This document shows, one piece after another, positions 1-5,735 of a stretch of DNA of 7,909 nt. The stretch comes from CAYOVG01 sp964407285. GTDB taxonomy: Bacteria > Desulfobacterota > Syntrophobacteria > Syntrophobacterales > Syntrophobacteraceae. The translations under genes and the position numbers were made by a program. Every line of letters begins with the position of its first letter. The stretch's first letter is position 1. The stretch is from assembly GCA_964407285.1 (NCBI GenBank), contig CAYOVG010000329.1:1-7909 (forward strand), given 5' to 3'. The notes under the pieces were generated by a model that saw only the letters and a program-made list of their open reading frames with translations, had not been told where the DNA came from and did not search any database.

Positions 1-322
1 CGTCGAAGATGGCGGCGGAGGGCTCCTCCTCTTTGCCCTGTGCCACCCTGATCACGGTTCGAAGATCATGGACGATGGCCTCGAACACTCCGGCACTGAG
101 CCATCTCCGAGCCTGCCGGCAGACGGTGTGCCAGGGGGGAAGATCATGGGCCGGCATGCGCCACGACGAGCCGCCTCGCGTCATCCACGAAAGGCCGTTG
201 AACACATCTCTGAGGTCGTGGTCCCGTTGGGTGGCGTTTTCTCTCATCAATGTCAGGTACGGGCGGACAAATTCCCATTCCTGATCGCCTATATCGCAGG
301 CTTATGTCCTTCTGGTTTCCAT
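1..322 (-). pseudogene. IS5-family transposase, 5' part, interrupted by an early stop (runs off window)
   Basis: This is the N-terminal part of a DDE transposase of the IS5 family (IS1031/IS427-like group), which moves its own insertion sequence by cut-and-paste. Read on the minus strand from ATG 322-320, it has the family's opening segment (GDQEWEFVRPYLTLM), then DLRDVFNGLSW, then the highly typical HDLPPWHTV block, then ARRW, then SAGVFEAIVHDLR, and finally PSAAIFD, just before the catalytic core. It leaves the window at position 1 in frame. Codon 7 is TAA (302-304), where relatives usually have Tyr (my recollection of the family pattern), so a TAT/TAC-to-TAA change is likely. No ATG or other good start follows until about 20 residues into the conserved region. 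The copy is therefore probably dead, or at best makes a shortened protein. The family call is confident; the inactivation is an inference from the stop. Confidence 0.85.
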
Positions 323-355
323 AGTACACATTGTAACATACCATACCCCAAAAGT

Positions 356-368
356 GCATAACACCCTC
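356..368 (-). repeat. Probable terminal inverted-repeat tip of the IS5-family element
   Basis: On the minus strand the sequence GAGGGTGTTATGC starts at 368, about 46 nt upstream of the transposase ATG, and is directly preceded by TA (369-370). IS5-family elements often begin with a GAG-type tip next to a short TA-like target duplication. That places the element edge at about 368. The partner repeat lies outside the window, so the boundary cannot be confirmed. Confidence 0.35.
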
Positions 369-370
369 TA

Positions 371-615
371 AGGGTTCTCGCAGCTTCGCCGTTCTGGCCG
401 AATGTGTAAAGTCCAAGAGTCTACATATTTATGTAAAGTACAGTAAATAGACCAAATGCACAATCTGGACATTCCCACAATGGAGTCCGGCCCTTGGATC
501 GAAGAGCTAAGTTTCCTTTTAGAGCCATTATATCCAAGCGCACATGTCGTTCTTTGTGCAGAATTGGCCGCACTGTCCAGGATAACTAAGCGACAGCAAT
601 GGTTTGTGGGATATA
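371..615. other. Gene-free stretch between IS5 and IS110 remnants
   Basis: I see no recognisable gene, RNA or repeat here. Open frames exist on both strands (for example plus 456-740 and minus 368-628), but none shows a family motif or a convincing ribosome binding site. It is not the missing N-terminal half of the IS110 transposase in any plus-strand frame that I read. Composition is mixed, and the stretch is probably decayed mobile-element or flanking DNA. Confidence 0.4.
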
Positions 616-940
616 GAAGTTCCGTCATTTCAGGTAATGGACCAGATCAGTACCGCAATGTTGCTCATAGAAATCGGTGTGGACATAAGCCGGTCTGGAG
701 ACCGGGATTGCATCGGCTCCTGGACGGGTATGCGCCCTAGAAATAGCGGGAGCGCCAGCCAGCACAAAAACGGTCGTAGCAGCAAAGGCAACCGGTGGTA
801 TGTCGAGGCCATTCTGTGTGATGTAGCCAAGCCGCTCGCAAAATCTACAGCCGTTCAAAGGAATTTATCAGAGACCTGTGATCCGTCGGGGTCACAAGCG
901 AGCCATTATTGCCGTCGGAGATAGGGTTCTTCGATCGTCT
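616..940 (+). pseudogene. IS110/IS116-family transposase, C-terminal fragment with a frameshift
   Basis: This is a fragment of the serine-containing C-terminal domain (Transposase_20 type) of an IS110-family recombinase. In the first frame, from about 634, it reads MDQISTAMLLIEIG, then SRSGDRDCIGSW, then GMRPRNSGSASQ, then GRSSKGNRW, then AILCDVAKPLAKS. This aligns almost without gaps to the family pattern AEIG-DMSRF-ASWAGL-PGN-ESAGK-RKGNRW. At about 851-856 the frame slips by one base. The next frame then continues with FKGIYQRPVIRRGHKRAII and AVGDRVLR, which is the family's usual follow-on segment. Homology fades at about 935-940. The N-terminal RuvC-like (DEDD) half is absent upstream, so the copy cannot be active. 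The fragment ends 46 nt before the convergent nuclease gene. Family assignment is confident; the exact edges are approximate. Confidence 0.85.
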
Positions 941-986
941 ACCCTTGAAAAGAGCATGGAGCGGTTTTCAAGTTTTCATGCACATT

Positions 987-1991
987 CTATCTTATCTCTT
1001 CGCAAAGATGAGTCAGACAGTTTTCCAGAATGACAAGAATCCTCGCAACAGGGTCTTCAGACAACATGACATGCTTTTCGATGCTCACGGTTAAGTAGGC
1101 ATTTGCATCATTTTCGGGAAAAACAGTATGTTTTGGATAAAGCTTCTTAAACTTTGCGCAAACGGCATCATTCCATTCATTACTGTGCACTGCAAAGCAC
1201 AAGGGCATACCTTTGCTTTCCCAATATTCCATCCAAAGACCAAACCATAGAACGTAATGTTCTTTATATAAGACGTATGCACCATAGTCATCTTCCCACC
1301 ATCGCTTCTTGAAGCTTCGAGAAATGGTATAGCCTTTTTCATCTAGATTCATTGTAACTTCTTCAACTATACCCATCAGCTTTTTTAATGCCTTTGGCGC
1401 TTTAGTATCGAACATTGTATTGACCTCATCAAATGTAAGATTTATAGTAGGAATATTATACCGTGATCTAATAAGGTTACAGAAATCATTAACGTATATG
1501 CTTAATTGGTCTAAATTTTCGTTAGTGAATATACCGATTATTTCATTCCAGTCCAGAATGGAGGTGTTAGCTATATTGGAATCATTTATATGTCCAAAAG
1601 CATCTATGCGTGTTTGAAGCTCTGCCAGATGATTATATTTTGGAGGCACAATCGCCACAAAGAAACCTGATTTCCGGCCACTTTGCCGTGTCAACCAACT
1701 GAGATAGGCTTCAGGTTGATTGTTTGTTAGCCCTCTATGTGATGTCGTTTTCACCTCAATTACAATATTGACCTTCTCTCCCTGAATAAGCAGGTCCGGT
1801 ATGACTCCTTCAATCGTTGTATGTACATAAACCTCTTCCCACGCTACATCGCCTGGTTTGCATTTGCCTTTCGTAAAAAGCTTCATTAGAACATCACGAA
1901 CTGGTTTATACTTGAGCAGAGCATAGAGGAGGCGTGTAGTATCGTTTTCATTCCTTACTATGTGTGACAAAACGTTTGTGTCTTTCTCCAT
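987..1991 (-). CDS. PD-(D/E)XK nuclease-like protein, AT-rich, likely horizontally acquired
   Basis: A 334-residue protein of unknown biological role with the core signature of a PD-(D/E)XK nuclease. It has Glu15 in helix 1, P65-D66 at the end of a strand, E79-V80-K81 as the E-x-K catalytic strand, and Q92-x3-Y96, resembling the QxxxY motif of RecB-like nucleases. Asp66, Glu79 and Lys81 would bind metal and cut DNA; whether it cuts specific sites cannot be told. The C-terminal half is aromatic-rich (WW near 232-233, then WFGLWMEYW near 251-259) and may recognise substrate. I place the start at ATG 1991 because AGGAGG (1996-2001) lies 4 nt upstream; an in-frame TTG at 2009 lies upstream of that site and is unlikely. 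The gene is far more AT-rich than the chromosome to the right and sits between transposase debris and a structured region. No methylase, helicase or toxin/antitoxin partner is adjacent, so a defence role is only an inference. Confidence 0.75.
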   Translation of the reverse strand: MEKDTNVLSHIVRNENDTTRLLYALLKYKPVRDVLMKLFTKGKCKPGDVAWEEVYVHTTIEGVIPDLLIQGEKVNIVIEVKTTSHRGLTNNQPEAYLSWLTRQSGRKSGFFVAIVPPKYNHLAELQTRIDAFGHINDSNIANTSILDWNEIIGIFTNENLDQLSIYVNDFCNLIRSRYNIPTINLTFDEVNTMFDTKAPKALKKLMGIVEEVTMNLDEKGYTISRSFKKRWWEDDYGAYVLYKEHYVLWFGLWMEYWESKGMPLCFAVHSNEWNDAVCAKFKKLYPKHTVFPENDANAYLTVSIEKHVMLSEDPVARILVILENCLTHLCEEIR

Positions 1992-1995
1992 AGAT

Positions 1996-2001
1996 CCTCC
2001 T
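1996..2001 (-). promoter_or_regulatory. Shine-Dalgarno of the nuclease gene (AGGAGG)
   Basis: A perfect AGGAGG on the minus strand, 4 nt before ATG 1991, decides the start codon. A TTGACA hexamer lies upstream (minus strand, ending near 2028), but no -10 box sits at the right distance, so the promoter is unresolved. Confidence 0.8.
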
Positions 2002-2039
2002 GTATACAATTATTGGGCTGTCAAGACCGATCTTTCGGG

Positions 2040-2340
2040 CTGTCGTTCCCATGGTGTCGCACTGAAGGCCGCTTGACGGTTGTGTCAACTTGGCCGACAA
2101 TCCACCGGCGCGCACGGCGGAAGCTCGTGCTCCCCTGCTGATATATGCCGTGAACGGGTAGAGCCTGGGCTTTTCTTGTGCGGTTACGGCTGCCGGCCGC
2201 AGTCTGTTGCGTTTCAACAGCCCGGTCGCGGCCGAAAAGGCCTAACCCCTCAGAGTGTTTGCTATACCGGAGGGTGTTACGCCGATTTGAGTCGCCCTGC
2301 ACTTAGTGGGCAGTAAGAAAGCGCAACCGTGTTAAAACAC
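2040..2340 (+). ncRNA. Candidate structured RNA region, possibly omegaRNA (HEARO)-like
   Basis: A GC-rich stretch with no credible protein but dense potential for hairpins. Seen directly on the plus strand: CTGTTG/CAACAG around a 5-nt loop (2204-2220); GGCC-GAAAA-GGCC (2230-2242); a helix of about 12 pairs joining 2239-2251 with 2270-2283 (GGC, then TAAC, then CCCTC against GAGGG, GTTA, GCC, with one bulge and one mismatch); CCGGT (2222-2226) able to pair with ACCGG (2266-2270); a CAC-TTA-GTG hairpin extended by GCC/GGC (2294-2311); and GTGTT-AA-AACAC (2329-2340). Some helices compete, as in pseudoknotted RNAs. Strand is uncertain, since the complement can fold too. The 3' part (TTGAGTCGCCC, then GTAAGAAAGCGC) reminds me of the RNAs found just upstream of IscB genes, but that is memory, not a search. 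Alternatives are an intron fragment, an IS end, or the leader of the nuclease gene. Confidence 0.25.
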
Positions 2341-2344
2341 ATCA

Positions 2345-3067
2345 TCATGCCGACAGCCATGAGAAAAAGCATCCGACATCCGTAAATTCAATGCCGTATT
2401 GAGATTTTTGGAACTGTACCGGATGTTTCGAACATAGCGCGAGTAACCCCTCCTCATCCATGCTGCTGCAACACGCAGTAGTATTACATATCAAGTATCT
2501 CGTGTAAATAAAGAAGAATGTATATAAAGGACATTTTAAATCAGTCTATTAAAATCAATAACGTCGTTTTAAGTTCTTGTATCTAAATGCATAGCACTTT
2601 GCTCTTTGCATCCTTGGGAAACAGGAATGATGAAGTCGGAGCCCTTTGTCTACAACTCGACATGGTGGCGGAGGACGTTGATCTTGTCATTGGGTAAGAG
2701 AGAGACGACATTGCAGACCTAGGGCTGGGGCCGTCCAATTCGCCTATGGTGTTTCGCCCGGCTCTCGGTCTCCAGGTTTCGGCTCAGTACCTGCTGTATT
2801 TCGGTTTCCAAGAAACTGCGGAAACGCTAAAGCGGTCAAAGATCATGGGGAATTCTCGGGATTTTTGGGACATCCTACCCCGGGTTCTTGAACAAATCAT
2901 CTGCTTTCAGGCCGAATAATGCAGTTCCATTCGCGTGGAAAAAGGCTCGGCGAATGTTTAGCTTTTTTATCTGCTCGTCAGTTGTTGTAGAGAAGGGACT
3001 TCTGAAGTCATCGTATCGTGAAGGGCAGGAGGAGCAACCATGCACGCCGGGATTGGTATTTAGTATC
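2345..3067. other. Gene-poor, AT-rich to mixed stretch; no supported gene
   Basis: Nothing here can be assigned. The part from 2480 to 2600 is strongly AT-rich. A 38-codon minus-strand frame (2345-2461, starting MDEEGLL) lacks a ribosome binding site and a family match. A minus-strand frame from 2826 to 2569 reads plausibly as protein (for example VVSLLPNDKINVLRHHVEL) but is broken by TAG at 2719-2721 and 2650-2652. A 71-codon minus-strand frame (2875-3090) also has no recognised motif. These are most likely chance frames or long-decayed genes at the edge of the mobile-element region. Confidence 0.4.
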
Positions 3068-3091
3068 ATTGTGCTCCTCAAGGAGGACAAT
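3068..3091 (-). terminator. Inverted repeat after the metallophosphoesterase gene, weak terminator candidate
   Basis: On the minus strand, 6 to 29 nt after the stop codon, TCCTC-CTT-GAGGA forms a 5-bp stem, extended by ATTG/CAAT with a 3-nt bulge. No run of T follows, so it may act as an RNA 3' end or be a factor-dependent stop rather than a classical intrinsic terminator. Confidence 0.3.
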
Positions 3092-3096
3092 CGAGG

Positions 3097-4236
3097 CTAT
3101 GGATTACCCGTATCGTATTGATGAGGTCTAACCAGTTCGAAGATAGTGATCTCCGGCGGGGAGAGGACGCGGATCTGCGGGCCCCAAGAGCCCGTTCCGC
3201 GGCTCGTGTAGAGCCTCGACCCCTTGCCAAGTTCATAGTACCCGTCGAGAAGCGGGAACTGAGCGGCCACAACGTAGTTGAAGGGGAAGATCTGGCCCCG
3301 ATGCGCGTGCCCCGAAAGCTGCAAGTCGAACAGGCCGAGGGATTGGGCGCGCACCAGGGGGCGGTGCTTGAGAAAGAGAGTGAAAAGGCCGTTTTGCACG
3401 GAGGAGAGCAGGGCGGTTTCATCGGTGGATCTGCTGATGGTAGGGTCGTCGATTCCAACGATGTTGATGATGGGGGTGATTGCAGGGGTATCGCCGCGGA
3501 GCATTATGAAACCGGATTCCTTCATGAATTCCAGGCAGTTGTCGAGGCCCGCATACGCTTCATGGTTTCCGGTCACCGCGTATTTACCGTATCGGGGGGT
3601 TATTTCGTTGAAAAAACGGGTGAGTGGGTAAAGGCGGTCCACGGCCCCATCGACGAGGTCTCCGGTACTGACGAGAATATCCGGTTTTTCCGACCGCAGG
3701 ATATCGATGATTTTACCTAGTCGCCCATCTCGGGACATGATGCCCAGGTGCATGTCGGATATCTGGGCAATCGTCAGGCGGTCCGTCCCCTTGGGGAGCC
3801 TGTCCGTTTGGATGGTTACGCGTTCGACTCTCACGGTCCAGGCTTCGAAAGCGCCGTACAGGCACAGGAGGGCCGTAAAGCCGAGCATAACGAGAGTCGG
3901 CGTCCTGGCGTAGGTCAGTGGGAGATTGACGGGGAGGACGGCATTTGCCGCCAGCACGATCATGTCGTAGGCGCTCATGAGCACGCTGAAACAAAACGCC
4001 AGGAATACGAAGCCCATCCAGTTGAAGCCGATGAACCCGATAATTCGGGCGAGCATGTCCTTCCCGACCTTCTCTGTCACGTAGCTGCCCATGGGGGCGA
4101 TAATCATCAACATCAGGAACAGCAGAAGAATGAGTTGCGGTATCCATTTGTCGAGGAACAACACCCTGACACGGAAAAAGAACACCGCATTCATGAAGGT
4201 GTATACGACCAGGAAAGTGATCAGGAATAGAGACAT
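3097..4236 (-). CDS. Membrane-anchored metallophosphoesterase (YkuE-like calcineurin-type)
   Basis: A 379-residue protein whose first 135 or so residues form about five membrane segments (near 4-22, 32-54, 66-86, 88-104 and 113-131), followed by a complete calcineurin-type phosphoesterase domain. The metal ligands are all visible: D161-M-H163, G192-D193, G223-N224-H225-E226, H291 and G309-H310-x-H312. The SDMHLG and GHAHRGQ forms are typical of the YkuE/YaeI group, whose members cleave phosphoesters at the membrane; relatives include lipid A precursor pyrophosphatases (LpxG-like). The substrate cannot be told from sequence. I start it at ATG 4236 (MSLFLI) because the longer open frame reads through the cspA terminator. 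No strong ribosome binding site is seen, only GAAGAAG about 11 nt upstream. The gene follows cspA on the same strand with no clear promoter in the 87-nt gap, so it may depend on read-through. Confidence 0.88.
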   Translation of the reverse strand: MSLFLITFLVVYTFMNAVFFFRVRVLFLDKWIPQLILLLFLMLMIIAPMGSYVTEKVGKDMLARIIGFIGFNWMGFVFLAFCFSVLMSAYDMIVLAANAVLPVNLPLTYARTPTLVMLGFTALLCLYGAFEAWTVRVERVTIQTDRLPKGTDRLTIAQISDMHLGIMSRDGRLGKIIDILRSEKPDILVSTGDLVDGAVDRLYPLTRFFNEITPRYGKYAVTGNHEAYAGLDNCLEFMKESGFIMLRGDTPAITPIINIVGIDDPTISRSTDETALLSSVQNGLFTLFLKHRPLVRAQSLGLFDLQLSGHAHRGQIFPFNYVVAAQFPLLDGYYELGKGSRLYTSRGTGSWGPQIRVLSPPEITIFELVRPHQYDTGNP

Positions 4237-4259
4237 GAGAACCGGACGCTTCTTCAGGC

Positions 4260-4287
4260 AAAAAAAAGCCGGGGCGAAAACCCCGGC
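4260..4287 (-). terminator. Intrinsic terminator of cspA
   Basis: A textbook rho-independent terminator on the minus strand: a 7-bp GC stem GCCGGGG/CCCCGGC, loop TTTTCG, then eight T residues. It begins 36 nt after the cspA stop codon and ends 23 nt before the phosphoesterase start codon. Confidence 0.93.
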
Positions 4288-4323
4288 CCTTGTGGGCATG
4301 ATAAGACTATCGACCGCTGTTCA

Positions 4324-4527
4324 CTACGACATCTTCTTAACTTTTACCGCCTGAGGTCCCTTGGCTCCTTGCTCGATCTCGAAGGTTACCTGCTCGCCCT
4401 CGCTGAGTGACTTGAACCCCGCGCCTTCGATAGCGCTATGATGAACAAATACATCCCTTCCATTGCTCGTCGCGATGAAGCCGTACCCCTTCTTGTCGTT
4501 GAACCACTTCACATGACCTTCCGCCAT
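4324..4527 (-). CDS. cspA: Cold-shock protein (CspA family)
   Basis: A 67-residue single cold-shock domain, the normal full length. Proteins of this family bind single-stranded RNA and DNA, melt RNA structure and can act as antiterminators. Seen: VKWFNDKKGYGFI (residues 6-18), holding the RNP1 motif K13-GYGFI; DVFVHHSAI (25-33), holding RNP2; and the C-terminal KGPQAVKVK. All the expected surface aromatics (W8, F9, Y15, F17, F27, H29, H30) are present. AAGGA lies 8 nt upstream of ATG 4527. The gene has its own leader and promoter candidate upstream and a strong terminator downstream. Which csp paralogue it is, and whether cold induces it, cannot be told; the symbol is generic. Confidence 0.96.
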   Translation of the reverse strand: MAEGHVKWFNDKKGYGFIATSNGRDVFVHHSAIEGAGFKSLSEGEQVTFEIEQGAKGPQAVKVKKMS

Positions 4528-4663
4528 CTTCCAGATCCTTTCGTTTTCGTATTCTTACACTTCCATCTCTTTGGCGCGTTACTTTGGAGCTACTTTGGAA
4601 ATATCCTGGCCTGGCGAAAGACCCATTTCCTGCATAACTCAAAATAGCGGACCTCTTTTTCAC
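4528..4663 (-). promoter_or_regulatory. Long 5' leader of cspA
   Basis: If the promoter at 4670-4697 is right, the cspA mRNA carries about 136 untranslated nucleotides. Long leaders (about 160 nt in E. coli cspA) control stability and translation at low temperature, so the length fits. I do not find the E. coli cold-box sequence, so any mechanism here is an inference. Confidence 0.45.
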
Positions 4664-4669
4664 CCCCTT

Positions 4670-4697
4670 ACTATAAGGATCTTGGAAAAAAATACAA
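4670..4697 (-). promoter_or_regulatory. Sigma-70-type promoter candidate for cspA
   Basis: On the minus strand, TTGTAT (4692-4697) is followed after 16 nt by TATAGT (4670-4675). The -10 is close to consensus and the -35 is moderate. It is the best-spaced pair I found upstream of cspA, and a T-rich tract fills the spacer. Confidence 0.5.
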
Positions 4698-4925
4698 GGG
4701 GAAAACAGCGGCGCGAATAGACGGATGCTCTGATAAGGGTTGACCGGTCCGTTGAGAGGAAATGGTGTGAACGCCGCCGGCGAGGCCACTGTAAGCAAAA
4801 CATCAAAATATAAAGATGCCGGATGCTTAACGCCGGACTTCGCAATGAGAGCCCGTTCCATCCGTTTCCGACTCCAGGCTTCCGGAAGTACTGCTCGACC
4901 TCTGTTGCGCGCGTAAGACTCCGGA
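4698..4925. other. Intergenic gap between the biotin cluster and the cspA promoter
   Basis: About 230 nt without a supported gene. Long open frames cross it (for example minus 4436-4951), but they overlap cspA in another frame and have no family motif. It separates the biotin transcription unit from cspA. Confidence 0.5.
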
Positions 4926-4941
4926 CCCCGCTCAGGCGGGG
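4926..4941 (-). terminator. GC hairpin on the stop codon of the methyltransferase gene, possible terminator
   Basis: On the minus strand, CCCCGC-CTGA-GCGGGG is a perfect 6-bp stem whose loop contains the TGA stop codon. No T-run follows, so it is a weak intrinsic terminator candidate. It may instead protect the 3' end of the operon mRNA. Confidence 0.4.
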
Positions 4942-5717
4942 GGCTCTTCAACGGCGCAACCGGCCTGGTTGATGAACTGCGCGGCCCCCATGGTTTCGGG
5001 GCTCATGGCGTTCGCCAGCACCATACCAAGGCCCGCCCCTGCAAGCATGTTCAGAAACGCCGTCTCGACCTGGACGGGAAAGCGGTTCCTCAGTCCGCTC
5101 CGCAGGTTGGAAAGCCCTACGATGGTCCTTACCGGTTCCTGGAGCACGGCGCCGGATGCGAGCATTCTGACGGTTTTGACGCATTCGCCCGCCTGGGTAA
5201 CCGCTTCGGGCCAGCTCAAATTGGGGAGGACCGGATCGAAGATCAGGCTGTCATCGCTCAACCCGGCGGCGAGGGCATGTTCCCGGAGTTGCAAGGCGAG
5301 GGAGATTTTACCTTCCATGTGAACGGGAGTGAAAGACTTCTCATTCATCAGCAGGATGATGAGGGGCGTGTCGTGCTCCACTGCAAGAGGCAGGATCTCC
5401 CGGATCTTCCTCTCGTCGAGCGAAAGACCGTTGAGGATCGGCTTCCGGCGGCAGGATGCAAGCCCCCTGGCCAGTATTTTCGGGTTCGGGCTGTCGAGGA
5501 TCAGCGGAAGCGAACAAGCTTTCTGAACGGTCTCGACCAGAAATGTCATACGATCCTCATTGCGTGGCGAGAGGTACCCTGGGTTTATGTCGATCATCCG
5601 GGCCCCGGCCTTCACGCAACGCCCGACAATCTCCCGGATCGGCGCCGGATCGAGTTTCCGCATGGCTTCCGACACGACGGGATTCAAAGGCTGCAGGTTG
5701 TCGGCGACAGCAATCAT
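4932..5717 (-). CDS. AcsE-like methyltetrahydrofolate:corrinoid methyltransferase (pterin-binding domain)
   Basis: A 261-residue TIM-barrel protein of the pterin-binding family (dihydropteroate synthase / AcsE / MtrH group). Acetogen AcsE, of about 262 residues, moves the methyl group of methyltetrahydrofolate to a corrinoid iron-sulfur protein in the Wood-Ljungdahl pathway. Visible hallmarks are MIDINPG (41-47), LILDS with D75, N96 in ILNGLS, D161 in FDPVLPN, and GLSN with N204. As I recall, the first three and an equivalent Asn contact the pterin in Moorella AcsE, at nearly the same positions. Length argues against dihydropteroate synthase proper. AAGGAG (5723-5728) lies 5 nt before ATG 5717. 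The gene starts 18 nt after bioA, so the two are surely co-transcribed. No corrinoid protein or other Wood-Ljungdahl gene is in the window, so its link to biotin synthesis is unexplained. Confidence 0.85.
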   Translation of the reverse strand: MIAVADNLQPLNPVVSEAMRKLDPAPIREIVGRCVKAGARMIDINPGYLSPRNEDRMTFLVETVQKACSLPLILDSPNPKILARGLASCRRKPILNGLSLDERKIREILPLAVEHDTPLIILLMNEKSFTPVHMEGKISLALQLREHALAAGLSDDSLIFDPVLPNLSWPEAVTQAGECVKTVRMLASGAVLQEPVRTIVGLSNLRSGLRNRFPVQVETAFLNMLAGAGLGMVLANAMSPETMGAAQFINQAGCAVEEPPA

Positions 5718-5735
5718 TTCTTCTCCTTTTCTGGG

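Noticed and set aside
456..740. A 94-codon plus-strand frame starting MHNLDIP
   Set aside because: It overlaps the IS110 fragment in a different frame and has no motif or ribosome binding site.
2239..2283. An attC-like pair, GCCTAAC and GTTACGC, as an integron recombination site
   Set aside because: The span of about 43 nt is shorter than known attC sites, GTTACGC breaks the GTTRRRY rule, and no integrase or cassette is near.
2080..2316. A 78-codon plus-strand frame and two overlapping minus-strand frames
   Set aside because: Rich in Gly, Arg, Cys and Pro without any motif; composition fits structured non-coding DNA.
3118..3720. A 200-codon plus-strand open frame, with others at 3748-4230
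   Set aside because: These lie antisense to the phosphoesterase gene in GC-rich DNA, where long shadow frames are expected.
4237..4299. The longer start of the phosphoesterase at 4299
   Set aside because: The extra 21 codons translate the cspA terminator hairpin and T-run, so they cannot be the natural N-terminus.
4436..4951. A 171-codon minus-strand open frame overlapping cspA and the end of the methyltransferase gene
   Set aside because: It overlaps the clear cspA gene in another frame, crosses its promoter, and shows no family motif.
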